Below are positions 14,405 to 22,779 of a stretch of DNA of 24,342 nt, piece after piece (positions within the stretch are counted from its first letter, which is position 1; each line of letters opens with the position of its first letter). The stretch is from JBEKSX01 sp049516635. Lineage in GTDB: Bacteria; Bacteroidota; Ignavibacteria; Tepidaquicellales; OLB5. The stretch spans positions 1-24,342 of the forward strand of contig JBEKSX010000043.1 in assembly GCA_049516635.1 (NCBI GenBank), in the 5' to 3' direction. Position numbers and translations under genes: made by a program. The notes below the pieces were generated by a model. That model was not told the origin of the DNA. It did no database searches and saw only the letters and a program-made list of their open reading frames with translations.

Positions 14405-16354
14405 TTACTTCAATAATACCATTTTTTTCGTTTCAGTGAAATTTCCTGACGTTATCCTGTACAGGTACAAACCGCTTGCCAGCGATGTACCATCGAATGT
14501 GACGTTATAGCTTCCTGCAGGCTTAGACTCGTTCACCAGAACTTTCACTTCCCTTCCGAGGATATCATAAACTATCAGCTTTACTATCCCTGCTTTAGGG
14601 ATCTGGTAAGAAATCACAGTAGCAGGATTGAACGGGTTAGGATAGTTTTGTGAGAGATCATATTTATAAGGAGTATTCCCATTGTTAATTAAGGGTTCGC
14701 CTACAAGGTTGCATGCATGTATCGAAACGTTATCTATTGTCCACCACCAATCCCAGTCGGGCTGTATGGATGTAAATCTCACTTTAACCTTGGGGTTATT
14801 GGCTGCCTCAGGCATAAGCAGGGTTTCATGTGAACTTCTTCTTGAGTCACTCCATGTTGCAAGGTTTATCCATGTAGATCCGCCATCATAACTCGCGTCT
14901 ATTATCGCGGAGTCGCCTTGAAAGACATAGAAATCATTATCGAACTCGAGGTAAACATCATATTTGTTAGTGCAATTTATATTACTTGCAAGTGTTGCAG
15001 TCGAGTTAATACTCGAACCAGATCCGCATGAATCGGCATCTGCAGATAACACATTACCGACCGAGGTTGAAGGCAATTCGTAAGGTCTTGAATCTCGTGA
15101 TACTACTGACCACACGCAGGTACCGCCGTTGTTTGTGATTGTCCAGTTGAAAATACCATTTGTGAAAGGATCAATGAAAACACTGGCACATCCTACTGGA
15201 ACCTTGAGCTTTACCGTGTCATTGCTTTTTGCTGTATCGCAATCAATAGCTGCTACTATCATGAGTTGAGTAGCACCTGATACCGTCGGCGTCCAGGCGA
15301 ATACAGTTGATGTATCGTAAGCTCCGGGGTCAAGAGAAGGAACGTATAATGTTGACCCGTATTGAACTCTATTCACAAAAAATTTCACAGGTATATTGGT
15401 CTCTGTTGTGGTGCCCATATTCGTAATCCTGGCTCTTACAGCGTAACTATTTTGCGGAAGTATAAGAGGAGGTAAGCTGAGAAAAGGACCCGCTTTTATA
15501 TCACATGATTGCGGCTGAGTCTGGCATGTGCCTGCTATTCCGAATGCTACAATTTCACGTCCAGTCCAAGGGGTGACCAAAGTGGCTGTGCCGGTGCTCA
15601 GGTTTACTGTGTAAAGTGCGCAGTCTGAAGTATAAGCTGCAAGATACAGTGTTCCGGTCGAAAGATCGAATGAAGAACCCTGTGCATAGTTCAAATTGAT
15701 GCCTAAAGGTCCTATTATTGTACCTGCACCTGTAGCAGTATCGATCTTGACAAGGTTGTCATTTACTATTTCAGCAGCGTATAGATCGCCCGTACAATTC
15801 ATTGAGAAAGTTATTAGACCGGGGCAGTTAGTAATGGTGTCAATAAAGGTTGCAGCAGCAGTTTGAAGATTAATCTTGTACAAAAGGGATTTTGTAATAT
15901 TGGTAGCCCCCAGATACATAGGACCTGCCGGCTGTCTAAATGCAAGTGAAGTAATTGAAAATCCGCTCGCAACCCCGGTAATAGGTGCTATTACTGTCTC
16001 GGCACCTGTTGTAATGCTAATGGTTTCAAGATTAGAACTTTTAACAACGTATAATAATGTGTCAACGAAAGCTCCTCCATAGGCTAACCCCGGTAGAGAG
16101 TCTATAGATGTAAAAGGAGTTCCTGTAGGTATAGGTACTGAGAGAAACCATGCTGCAGTCGCGTCATCACAGTAAGCAGTATTTGCGAGGATACCCGGAA
16201 GGATACCGTGATTATACGGGACTTTATTTATAACTCGTCCGCTGACATTAGGTGCTTTTCCGACGATAGATAAATTCTGTGCTTGAAGAAGTGAAATGTT
16301 AGTTAAGAAAAATAAAGAGGTCAAGAAAATGATAGAGTAATGTTTTAATCTCAT
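14405..16354 (-). CDS. T9SS-secreted propeller/CARDB/jelly-roll protein
   Basis: 649 residues. Signal peptide 1-25 (ends LLQAQ). A propeller-like domain of the DUF4394/DUF6923 kind (about 60-290) has GLAYGGAFVDTLLYVV, ITSLAFRQPAGPMYLG, LYKINLQTAAAT and GSSFDLSTGTLYLAAY. A CARDB-like adhesion domain (about 297-395) has YAVRARITNMGTTTETNIPV. A jelly-roll of the MAM/choice-of-anchor type (about 400-560) has FTNGIFNWTITNNGGTCVWS, YDGGSTWINLATWSD and WWTIDNVSIHAC. The T9SS sorting domain is about 565-649, with DLSQNYPNPFNPATVISYQI and FTETKKMVLLK. Its loop is the plain form, IPKAGIVKLI. AGGGGG lies six nt before the ATG. Probably a secreted or cell-surface protein that binds a polymer or host matrix; ligand unknown. 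Confidence 0.85.
   Translation of the reverse strand: MRLKHYSIIFLTSLFFLTNISLLQAQNLSIVGKAPNVSGRVINKVPYNHGILPGILANTAYCDDATAAWFLSVPIPTGTPFTSIDSLPGLAYGGAFVDTLLYVVKSSNLETISITTGAETVIAPITGVASGFSITSLAFRQPAGPMYLGATNITKSLLYKINLQTAAATFIDTITNCPGLITFSMNCTGDLYAAEIVNDNLVKIDTATGAGTIIGPLGINLNYAQGSSFDLSTGTLYLAAYTSDCALYTVNLSTGTATLVTPWTGREIVAFGIAGTCQTQPQSCDIKAGPFLSLPPLILPQNSYAVRARITNMGTTTETNIPVKFFVNRVQYGSTLYVPSLDPGAYDTSTVFAWTPTVSGATQLMIVAAIDCDTAKSNDTVKLKVPVGCASVFIDPFTNGIFNWTITNNGGTCVWSVVSRDSRPYELPSTSVGNVLSADADSCGSGSSINSTATLASNINCTNKYDVYLEFDNDFYVFQGDSAIIDASYDGGSTWINLATWSDSRRSSHETLLMPEAANNPKVKVRFTSIQPDWDWWWTIDNVSIHACNLVGEPLINNGNTPYKYDLSQNYPNPFNPATVISYQIPKAGIVKLIVYDILGREVKVLVNESKPAGSYNVTFDGTSLASGLYLYRITSGNFTETKKMVLLK
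14586..14602. repeat. Small natural palindrome at the sorting-domain loop
   Basis: ATCCCT and AGGGAT flank 5 nt and encode the conserved IPKAGI. This uninserted sister site has the ATCCC/GGGAT ends that the GC-rich inserts extend, so it may show what the insertion target looks like. Confidence 0.5.
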
Positions 16355-16495
16355 AATGCCCCCTGAGGTTATTATTATTTATGCAGAGTTTTTTTGTATT
16401 ATTAGAATATTATTTATATTAAAATAACAAATTTAAAGCTTATTTGATAGCATATTTTTTGTTTGTTTAGTTATGAGTAGAGAGAAACTTCTATG

Positions 16496-16871
16496 CTATT
16501 TCAACAGCATCATTCTTCTTGTTTCAATAAAATTTCCTGATATAAGTTTATAAAGATATACACTGCTTGGGTAGTTCGATCCGTCCCATTCAACTTCATA
16601 TGTGCCGGGTTTTAGTTGTTCGTTCACCAGTGTTACAACTTCACAGCCGAGGAAATCGTAGATGGTTAGTCTAGTGAACAACCCTCGGCTAAAGCTACCC
16701 CCTTTATTAAGGGGGATTTGGGACTTAATCTTTGTTGAAGGGGTTGGTGTAGTTCTGATATAAGGCATACTTATCGGGAACTTCAGTTGAGATTGGATTA
16801 ATTCCTATATTCTGTATTACTCGATTCTGAATAGAAACGAGATCCATTACATAAACAATAAAAGTCGGTTG
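16496..16871 (-). pseudogene. Decayed T9SS cargo gene: orphan, frameshifted sorting domain
   Basis: The last 87 codons read TKIKSQIP, an insert (LNKGGSFSRG), LTIYDFLGCEVVTLVNEQLK, PGTYEVEWDGSNYPS and ETRRMMLLK: a full sorting domain end. Just upstream the matching first half is in another frame: NPISTEVPDKYALYQNYTNP, then F. At the junction the DNA reads AACCCCTTCAACAAAG, where an intact gene should have two CCTTCAAC units. Loss of one 8-nt unit by slippage would give this frameshift. That frame meets a TGA at 16872-16874, and no propeller or signal peptide is found upstream. Further odd changes (Cys for Arg in LGCEV, Thr for Pro in YTNPF) fit loss of selection. Confidence 0.75.
16681..16717. 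repeat. Palindromic insertion in the orphan sorting domain
   Basis: CCCCCTT and AAGGGGG (16698-16715) form the stem. On the coding strand GTAGC and a weaker G-tract (CGAGGG) follow. It encodes LNKGGSFSRG right after SQIP, the same loop as in the Kelch and Asp-box genes. The Ile-Pro codons ATCCCC are themselves part of the left arm. Confidence 0.75.
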
Positions 16872-16990
16872 TCAGAAAATATCCTGTAAAAACACCTCTT
16901 TAATTTTATATTGTAAACTATAATGATTCTCAAAACTTTTTTGATTATCTTTTGACAAACAGAAACAAATAAATAAAATATACATAATCT

Positions 16991-17467
16991 TTGAGAACGG
17001 ATAAATATATCTTATACACGGTAATCCTTATTTATTACTGTTTTATAGGTATACAATTGAGTCATTCACAGGATAACTGGTGGAAAGAAAAGAAATACAA
17101 AACTGAGATAAAGAAGGTAAAATTCGCTAACTGCAAGAAAACCTTTGTAAATATCGGGAACGGTATTAATTATGCTAATGTATATGAAATTACACCGTAT
17201 TTCGGTTCTGAAGTATATTTAAGCATTCTTACTGACGAGAAAGGTTATTACAGCCCTGACCAAACAAAATTTATTCTTGATAATTTTTTTACGAATAATA
17301 CCGTAAATTCTTTCAAATGGAGGAACTCGAACCGTTCAGAGAATTACGCGTTTGCCTCAGGTAAATATAAATATAATAAAAACGGGTTTATCAATACATA
17401 TGACATATCCGTTTCATTAAAATACGTCAATGACAGCTGGATCATTGACCAAATAATAATTAATTAG
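16991..17467 (+). CDS. Exported DUF4783-like protein
   Basis: 158 residues. A hydrophobic signal (about 7-26, YILYTVILIYYCFIGIQLS) has a likely cleavage after SHSQ, then a small alpha/beta domain. The stretch YFGSEVYLSILTDEKGYYSP, then ILDNFFTNNTV and the ending WIIDQIIIN, matches the DUF4783 pattern of small exported Bacteroidota proteins (NTF2-like fold by general impression). The start is TTG; an in-frame stop lies 6 nt upstream and no ATG precedes the signal, so the start is forced. No SD. A TTGACA at 16952-16957 and an AT-rich TATACA at 16979 (21-nt spacing) are a poor promoter candidate. It lies 11 nt before the sensor kinase gene, so it is probably co-transcribed and may be its periplasmic partner or sensor aid. 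Confidence 0.65.
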   Translation: MRTDKYILYTVILIYYCFIGIQLSHSQDNWWKEKKYKTEIKKVKFANCKKTFVNIGNGINYANVYEITPYFGSEVYLSILTDEKGYYSPDQTKFILDNFFTNNTVNSFKWRNSNRSENYAFASGKYKYNKNGFINTYDISVSLKYVNDSWIIDQIIIN

Positions 17468-17478
17468 AGAAACAAGTA

Positions 17479-20400
17479 ATGTTTCAGGCACTAAAGAGGA
17501 TAAACAGACAATTTGCCTTATTGTCTGGAATTTCTCTTTTTCTTTTACTCAGCATACTGGCTACTCACCTGATAAGCAGGTATTTTGAAAGTACCATCGA
17601 CGGGAACTGGGAGCAAATATCTGCCGAGAAAACTAACTCCATAAAAGACGAATGTACATCACTTTTTGACAGCTACCAGAAAGAGACCATACAATTTTCC
17701 AGCGAGCTTCTAAAGAATAAAAAACTACTTACCGCAATCGGGAACCAGAACACCAGGAAATCGTACGAAGCATTATTCGAATCCGACAGGGTGAATGATT
17801 ATAACATTGAGATATATAACCCGCGCCTGGAACTTTTCCTTTTTTCAGGAAGACAAATTTATCCGGATATACTGGAATTGAACCGTGCACTTTCAGGAAG
17901 CAAATTTACTACGGTAAAAGAAATCGGATTTTATACATATGTTGTCGTATTCACCCCGATCCCTGTTCAGCAGGCGGATAAGGTCTGGTCAGGAAAAGCC
18001 GGAGGGGTACTGGTAACCGCAAAGTTAATAGATGTAAGGTACGGGATAAGGAACAAATTCTTCAGAAATTTAGGAATAACACAGGAAATAACGGATAAGT
18101 ATAATATTTCGGTAACATTTGATTTCAAACCATATACTAATCTGTCGGAATACACGGATAGTTCATCATTAAAAGAGAAGCTTCTTTTCGAGCTGAAAAA
18201 TAGTAACGGGGAAATAATGGGTCAGATGTTTATTCCCCAGCTTGATAAAGCATCATACATACTTGATGTTAGAGATAGATTTTCAAACCTTATTTCCGTT
18301 GAAATATTTATTCTCAATCTTTTTATTGCTTTTCTGTGTATTTATTTCCTGAAGAAAATAGATTCGCTGTTTATCCGGGGAATAATGATGATATTACTTG
18401 TGGTTATTTCACGGTATTTATGGCTTGCAGTTGATTTCCCTTCAAAGATAATCATGTCCAGCGGACTGGATATTTTCTCACCCTCTCATTATGCCTCCAG
18501 CGTAGCTTACGGTATCGGAAGATCGCTTGGGGAACTGTTTATTACCTCGATATTGGTTCTGATAATATGTTCTTATATAATTTCACTCGTAATAAAATCA
18601 TATAGGAAAGAAGTATTATACACTTATACATACGTACACATTTTCATCATAACATTGTGTATTTTTATTTTCTTCCTCGCTTTTCATGTTTACGGCGGAA
18701 TAATACAAAGCCTCGTATATGATTCGAACCTCAGATATTTCGATAGGACACAGATCCTGCCCACCGACCAGCCTGAGCTTATCTTCATGCAGCTTGCCGT
18801 ATTGTTTATTTCAATCACGTTCCTGTTGATACTTATATCATGTGCAATTACAATCAATAAATATTCATCCGGGTTCTTCGGTAAAAACATATTAGTCGGA
18901 CGTTATTCTGTAATAATGATATTCTTGGCATTATTTATTATTAATTTACTTCTCGAGCTGTTCGATACGCATTTAACTGAGTTATCTCTCACTCTGGGGA
19001 TACGGAATCTGATAATAATACTTTCGGGTCTGCTGACGTTCTATATCCAGAGGAAATTAATGCTTGAGCACAGTTTCAAGCTGACTTCATTACTCAATTT
19101 CTCTATGATAGTTCTTGCGTGCATAATATTCGTACCGATCGTTATGCTAAATAAAATCACATCGCAGGAAAATAAATATCTGGAGCTTACTGCAAAAAAG
19201 ATCTCCGAACAGGCTGATGACAAGATACGTTTCCTGATATCTTCGAGCCTTCAGGATATATCGGAGAATCCGAGCCTGGAACTCGATCTGAAAAATAAGA
19301 ATAAATATCCCAAGTTAGCTTTCAACATCTGGACCCAGAGCACACTTTACTCGGAAGACCTGAATACGGGAGTTTTTATACTTGACCCAGACGGAAAACC
19401 GGTAAGTGATTTTAACGTTAATCCTTCCGAACTATTATCGGACAGCGTAGTAAGCTTTGCCTTGAGAAACATTAAAAGAAAACCTGCCGTACCTGCTGAT
19501 ACCTCGATCATTAATCCCGATAAAACAGAAGATCTATCGGAAGAAGAAAGCAGTGCCGGCGATGAGGAAGAAATATTTCAGAACAGGGAGATGAAGTTTT
19601 ACTGCGGTATCAAGCCGATAGGAAAAGTAAATTTAAAGAACAGCAAGTTTAAAAGGGTCATAGGTTATCTGGTTATAGCAGCTCAGTATGATGCGAAGAA
19701 TTTCCTGGCTCAGTCAAGTATGCAAATTTTCAGGAACTTTTCGCAGGATAATCTCATAAACAAGCTTACTTCTGCACCGGTTATATCCGAATTTTCGGAC
19801 GGTGAGCTGGTAGGTTCCTCCGATAAAGACCTTTCGCGGTCATTCATCAAGTCACTGGATCTGTTCAAAGAAAGCGTGAAAGACAAGATAGATAAATCTT
19901 CTCTCAGGTATGACCAGGTTGAGAACCAGCTTTATAAATCATACTATGTCGAATCAAGCCCGGTCAGCAAAAATGACATGTCACCGGAAAAGATCTATGT
20001 TGTCAGCATTAAGGTAAATGATTTCAACCTGATGATATTTTTCTTCTTTAAATATTTTTTGTTTGCCATAGTTATCTACATAATCTTTATCATCTTCTAT
20101 ATTTGCTACAAACTGACGGTATATATGCTGAAACCGCAGGAAGAAAGAACGATTAAGTTCGGTTTCAGGGAAAAATTATTCGTATCATTTATTGTCGTAT
20201 CGGTTATCCCCATTATTGTACTGGCTATTTACAGCAGGGAGTTTGTCAAAGAAAAAAACAATGAATTCTACAAGAACCAGATGATATCCGATCTGAGGAT
20301 CGTGGAGCAATATGTAAAAAATAAGATGCCTTCTCTCGACTATTCGAAGATGAAAACCGAGGGGAGCGGTGAAAATGGGGTTAATATATTCAATATTTTC

Positions 20401-21642
20401 GGGAAAGGATTTACAGAGTCACGTAAGAATTTCAATCTCTATGTTAAGACAAGGCTGGTATCGACAACAGATGAGCAATTGTACAAATCAGACCTTCTGG
20501 ATGAAAGGATTAGCGGTAATGCTTTTTATAACATTGCTCTCCTGAAGAAAGATTATTATGCAGAGAATCAGGATATCGGCTCCCTAACCGTTCTTGCCGG
20601 ATATAAACCCATGTATGATAATTTTAATAACCTTATCGGCATCATTTCTTCGCAAACCGTCTTCCGGCAAAATGAAATAAACCAGGAGCTGACGGAGAAC
20701 CTTGTTTATATATTCGGTGTGTACTTTGTAGCCGTATTGTTCCTTATTATGATAGTTAATATTTTATCATATACTATTTCGAACCCCATTATAAAGCTTC
20801 AAAAAGCTACCGAGCAGCTTTCACGCGGGAACATAGAGATACAGGTCAGCTCAAGCAGCAAGGATGAGATCGGTGAGCTGGTGAATTCTTTCAATAAAAT
20901 GACCCGCGAGCTTAAGCGTTCGCGAGCTGAATTGAAGAAGGTTGAGAGAGAATCAGCATGGAGGGACATTGCGCGACAGGTGGCTCACGAAATTAAAAAT
21001 CCCTTAACTCCCATGAAGCTTGCTATGCAGCACCTTTACTATGCTTATTCGCACAGTTCCGGTGATTTCAAGTCCATTCTTCAGACAACCAACAGGCTAA
21101 TTATTGACCAGATAGAAACATTGAACAGGATAGCCACCGAATTTTCCGATTTTGCAAAGATGCCGAGCAGGAATTATCAGCCTATAAATATCGATGAAAT
21201 ATTATTAGATGTAGTGGGATTGCTCAATAGTGACGGAAAGATTACTCTGAAGCTATTTAAGGCGAATTCTAAAAGCTCTGTCACCGGCGATAGGGATGAA
21301 GTGAAGCGAGCACTTATAAATATTATCAGAAACTCGTTACAGGCGATCGATGAAAAAGTATGCGATAGGGTGGATGGTCATATCAGTATAGAGACGGTAG
21401 TAAGTAACGGATTTTACAGGATATTTATTAAGGACAACGGTATAGGTATGGATGAAGATACTCTGCAATCGCTTTTTGAACCATACTTCTCAACTAAATC
21501 ATCGGGAATGGGACTGGGGTTGGTTATTACAAAAAAGATCATCGACGATATGAAGGGGAAGATATTCGTTAAAAGTGTTCAGAATAAAGGAACGGAAGTG
21601 GAGATCAGGTTCGAATGTTTTTATTTTCCTGACAAAACATAA
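17479..21642 (+). CDS. Giant NtrY-like membrane sensor histidine kinase
   Basis: 1387 residues. TM about 12-34; periplasmic region 35-270; a block of about eight TM segments (270-560); second extracytoplasmic region (about 560-848) with an acidic stretch EDLSEEESSAGDEEE; TM pairs near 850-880 and 897-920; third extracytoplasmic region to about 1070; TM 1073-1097; HAMP about 1098-1146 (SRGNIEIQVSSSSKDEIGEL). The kinase core follows: H-box VAHEIKNPLTPMK with H1170, N-box around N1285 (NIIRNSLQAI), G1 D1319 (DNGIGM), then FEPYFSTKSSGMGLGL. The H-box wording is typical of NtrY-like kinases. It would autophosphorylate at H1170 and pass phosphate to a response regulator, but none is in the window, so it is an orphan kinase here. 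Starts 11 nt after the DUF4783-like gene. The signal sensed is unknown. Confidence 0.88.
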   Translation: MFQALKRINRQFALLSGISLFLLLSILATHLISRYFESTIDGNWEQISAEKTNSIKDECTSLFDSYQKETIQFSSELLKNKKLLTAIGNQNTRKSYEALFESDRVNDYNIEIYNPRLELFLFSGRQIYPDILELNRALSGSKFTTVKEIGFYTYVVVFTPIPVQQADKVWSGKAGGVLVTAKLIDVRYGIRNKFFRNLGITQEITDKYNISVTFDFKPYTNLSEYTDSSSLKEKLLFELKNSNGEIMGQMFIPQLDKASYILDVRDRFSNLISVEIFILNLFIAFLCIYFLKKIDSLFIRGIMMILLVVISRYLWLAVDFPSKIIMSSGLDIFSPSHYASSVAYGIGRSLGELFITSILVLIICSYIISLVIKSYRKEVLYTYTYVHIFIITLCIFIFFLAFHVYGGIIQSLVYDSNLRYFDRTQILPTDQPELIFMQLAVLFISITFLLILISCAITINKYSSGFFGKNILVGRYSVIMIFLALFIINLLLELFDTHLTELSLTLGIRNLIIILSGLLTFYIQRKLMLEHSFKLTSLLNFSMIVLACIIFVPIVMLNKITSQENKYLELTAKKISEQADDKIRFLISSSLQDISENPSLELDLKNKNKYPKLAFNIWTQSTLYSEDLNTGVFILDPDGKPVSDFNVNPSELLSDSVVSFALRNIKRKPAVPADTSIINPDKTEDLSEEESSAGDEEEIFQNREMKFYCGIKPIGKVNLKNSKFKRVIGYLVIAAQYDAKNFLAQSSMQIFRNFSQDNLINKLTSAPVISEFSDGELVGSSDKDLSRSFIKSLDLFKESVKDKIDKSSLRYDQVENQLYKSYYVESSPVSKNDMSPEKIYVVSIKVNDFNLMIFFFFKYFLFAIVIYIIFIIFYICYKLTVYMLKPQEERTIKFGFREKLFVSFIVVSVIPIIVLAIYSREFVKEKNNEFYKNQMISDLRIVEQYVKNKMPSLDYSKMKTEGSGENGVNIFNIFGKGFTESRKNFNLYVKTRLVSTTDEQLYKSDLLDERISGNAFYNIALLKKDYYAENQDIGSLTVLAGYKPMYDNFNNLIGIISSQTVFRQNEINQELTENLVYIFGVYFVAVLFLIMIVNILSYTISNPIIKLQKATEQLSRGNIEIQVSSSSKDEIGELVNSFNKMTRELKRSRAELKKVERESAWRDIARQVAHEIKNPLTPMKLAMQHLYYAYSHSSGDFKSILQTTNRLIIDQIETLNRIATEFSDFAKMPSRNYQPINIDEILLDVVGLLNSDGKITLKLFKANSKSSVTGDRDEVKRALINIIRNSLQAIDEKVCDRVDGHISIETVVSNGFYRIFIKDNGIGMDEDTLQSLFEPYFSTKSSGMGLGLVITKKIIDDMKGKIFVKSVQNKGTEVEIRFECFYFPDKT

Positions 21643-21812
21643 ACCATCTGAATTCCGGTATTTCCTGACTTGCTTTTTAATCTGTCAATCCTCAACTATA
21701 AAGGGCTTAACAATTCTAACACGCATTTTTATTTAAATTATGTCAATGGGGTAATCAATCTTAATAATAATCGATATGGTGATTCTTCAGGTTATCTGAA
21801 TTTCGCTAATAA

Positions 21813-21844
21813 ATTGAATTTACTACTAATAATGCGTAAATTTG
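21813..21844 (+). promoter_or_regulatory. Candidate Bacteroidota-type promoter of era
   Basis: TAAATTTG (21837-21844) fits the Bacteroidota -7 consensus TAnnTTTG. ATTG (21813-21816) lies 20 nt upstream as a -33 element. A 9-bp hairpin, AAATTTGTT/AACAAATTT (21838-21860), overlaps it and abuts the ATG. The rest of 21643-21812 shows nothing recognisable. If used, the leader would be only about 10 nt. Confidence 0.35.
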
Positions 21845-21860
21845 TTGATAAAACAAATTT

Positions 21861-22769
21861 ATGGGTAAAAAAGCCGGTTTTGTTGCAATAGTCGGGAAGC
21901 CTAATGCAGGCAAGTCGACTTTAATGAATGCCATTATGGGGCAGACCCTGTCCATTGTCACTCCAAAGCCGCAAACCACACGAAATAAGATTTTCGGTAT
22001 ATATACGAAAGATGATGCCCAGATCATTTTCGTAGATACTCCCGGTATTCTGAAACCGCAATATAAGCTGCAGGTTTTTATGAAGCGGGAGTTGGAAAGC
22101 TCTTTTCTGGAAGCTGATATTATTATACTCATCTGTGATGCCTCAAAGTATGACCTGAACGATATCGGGGAAGTATACGAAAAATACAAGAAAGAATTTT
22201 CTTCGCATAAAGTATTTTGTCTTTTGAATAAGATAGACCTTTTGAATAAGGAAGTTGTGCTGCATATTATTAAGGATGTTTCAACGAATTTTAAATTTGA
22301 TGAGATAATACCTCTTTCTGCGGCTAAGGGTTTTAATGTAGATGAGCTTGTCAGAACTATAATTAATTATCTTCCGGAACATGAATTTTATTTCGATGGG
22401 GATATCATTGCTTCGCAGCCGGAAAAGTTCTTTGTATCCGAGCTTATCCGCGCAGAGGCATTAAAGATATATGAACAGGAGGTTCCATTCTCCGTATATG
22501 TAGAAGTGGATGAATTTAAAGAGAGAAGTAAAGGAAAAGACTATATAAGAGCAAGCATTATTCTTGAGAAAGATTCTCAGAAGAAAATAGTTATCGGAAG
22601 AAACGGATTGATGATCAAAACGCTGGGGGAAAGGGCACGTGCACAAATAGAAGAATTTCTCGGCAGAAAAGTTTTTCTCGAACTGTATGTGAAAATACGG
22701 AAGAACTGGAAGAATGATGAGGATTTTTTGAAAAGAAAGTACATCCGGTCATCAATGAGCATTACTTAA
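21861..22769 (+). CDS. era: GTPase Era
   Basis: 302 residues, the usual Era length. GTP motifs in order: G1 GKPNAGKS (12-19), G2 region TPKPQTTRNKI (34-44), G3 DTPG (59-62), G4 NKID (123-126), G5 SAA (153-155). A C-terminal KH domain has VIGRNGLMIKTLGERAR (about 247-263). Era binds the 3' end of 16S rRNA and helps 30S assembly. All key residues are present. The ATG is chosen because the family starts a few residues before GFVAIVGKPNAGKST. It has no SD and sits directly after a small hairpin. First gene of a tight plus-strand run with the polyprenyl synthase, HPr and enzyme I genes. Confidence 0.95.
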   Translation: MGKKAGFVAIVGKPNAGKSTLMNAIMGQTLSIVTPKPQTTRNKIFGIYTKDDAQIIFVDTPGILKPQYKLQVFMKRELESSFLEADIIILICDASKYDLNDIGEVYEKYKKEFSSHKVFCLLNKIDLLNKEVVLHIIKDVSTNFKFDEIIPLSAAKGFNVDELVRTIINYLPEHEFYFDGDIIASQPEKFFVSELIRAEALKIYEQEVPFSVYVEVDEFKERSKGKDYIRASIILEKDSQKKIVIGRNGLMIKTLGERARAQIEEFLGRKVFLELYVKIRKNWKNDEDFLKRKYIRSSMSIT

Positions 22770-22779
22770 GTAGAATTAT

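Noticed and set aside
16952..16984. Sigma-70-like promoter for the DUF4783-like gene (TTGACA and TATACA)
   Set aside because: The -35 is perfect but the spacing is 21 nt and the region is AT-rich, so it was noted in the gene entry and not listed as a site.
21670..21891. 73-codon open frame between the sensor kinase and era
   Set aside because: Asn/Leu-rich with no domain, no SD, runs into era in another frame. Looks like AT-rich intergenic DNA with the era promoter.
21806..22189. 127-codon minus-strand frame over the era start
   Set aside because: Antisense to the conserved GTPase motifs of Era; not a gene.
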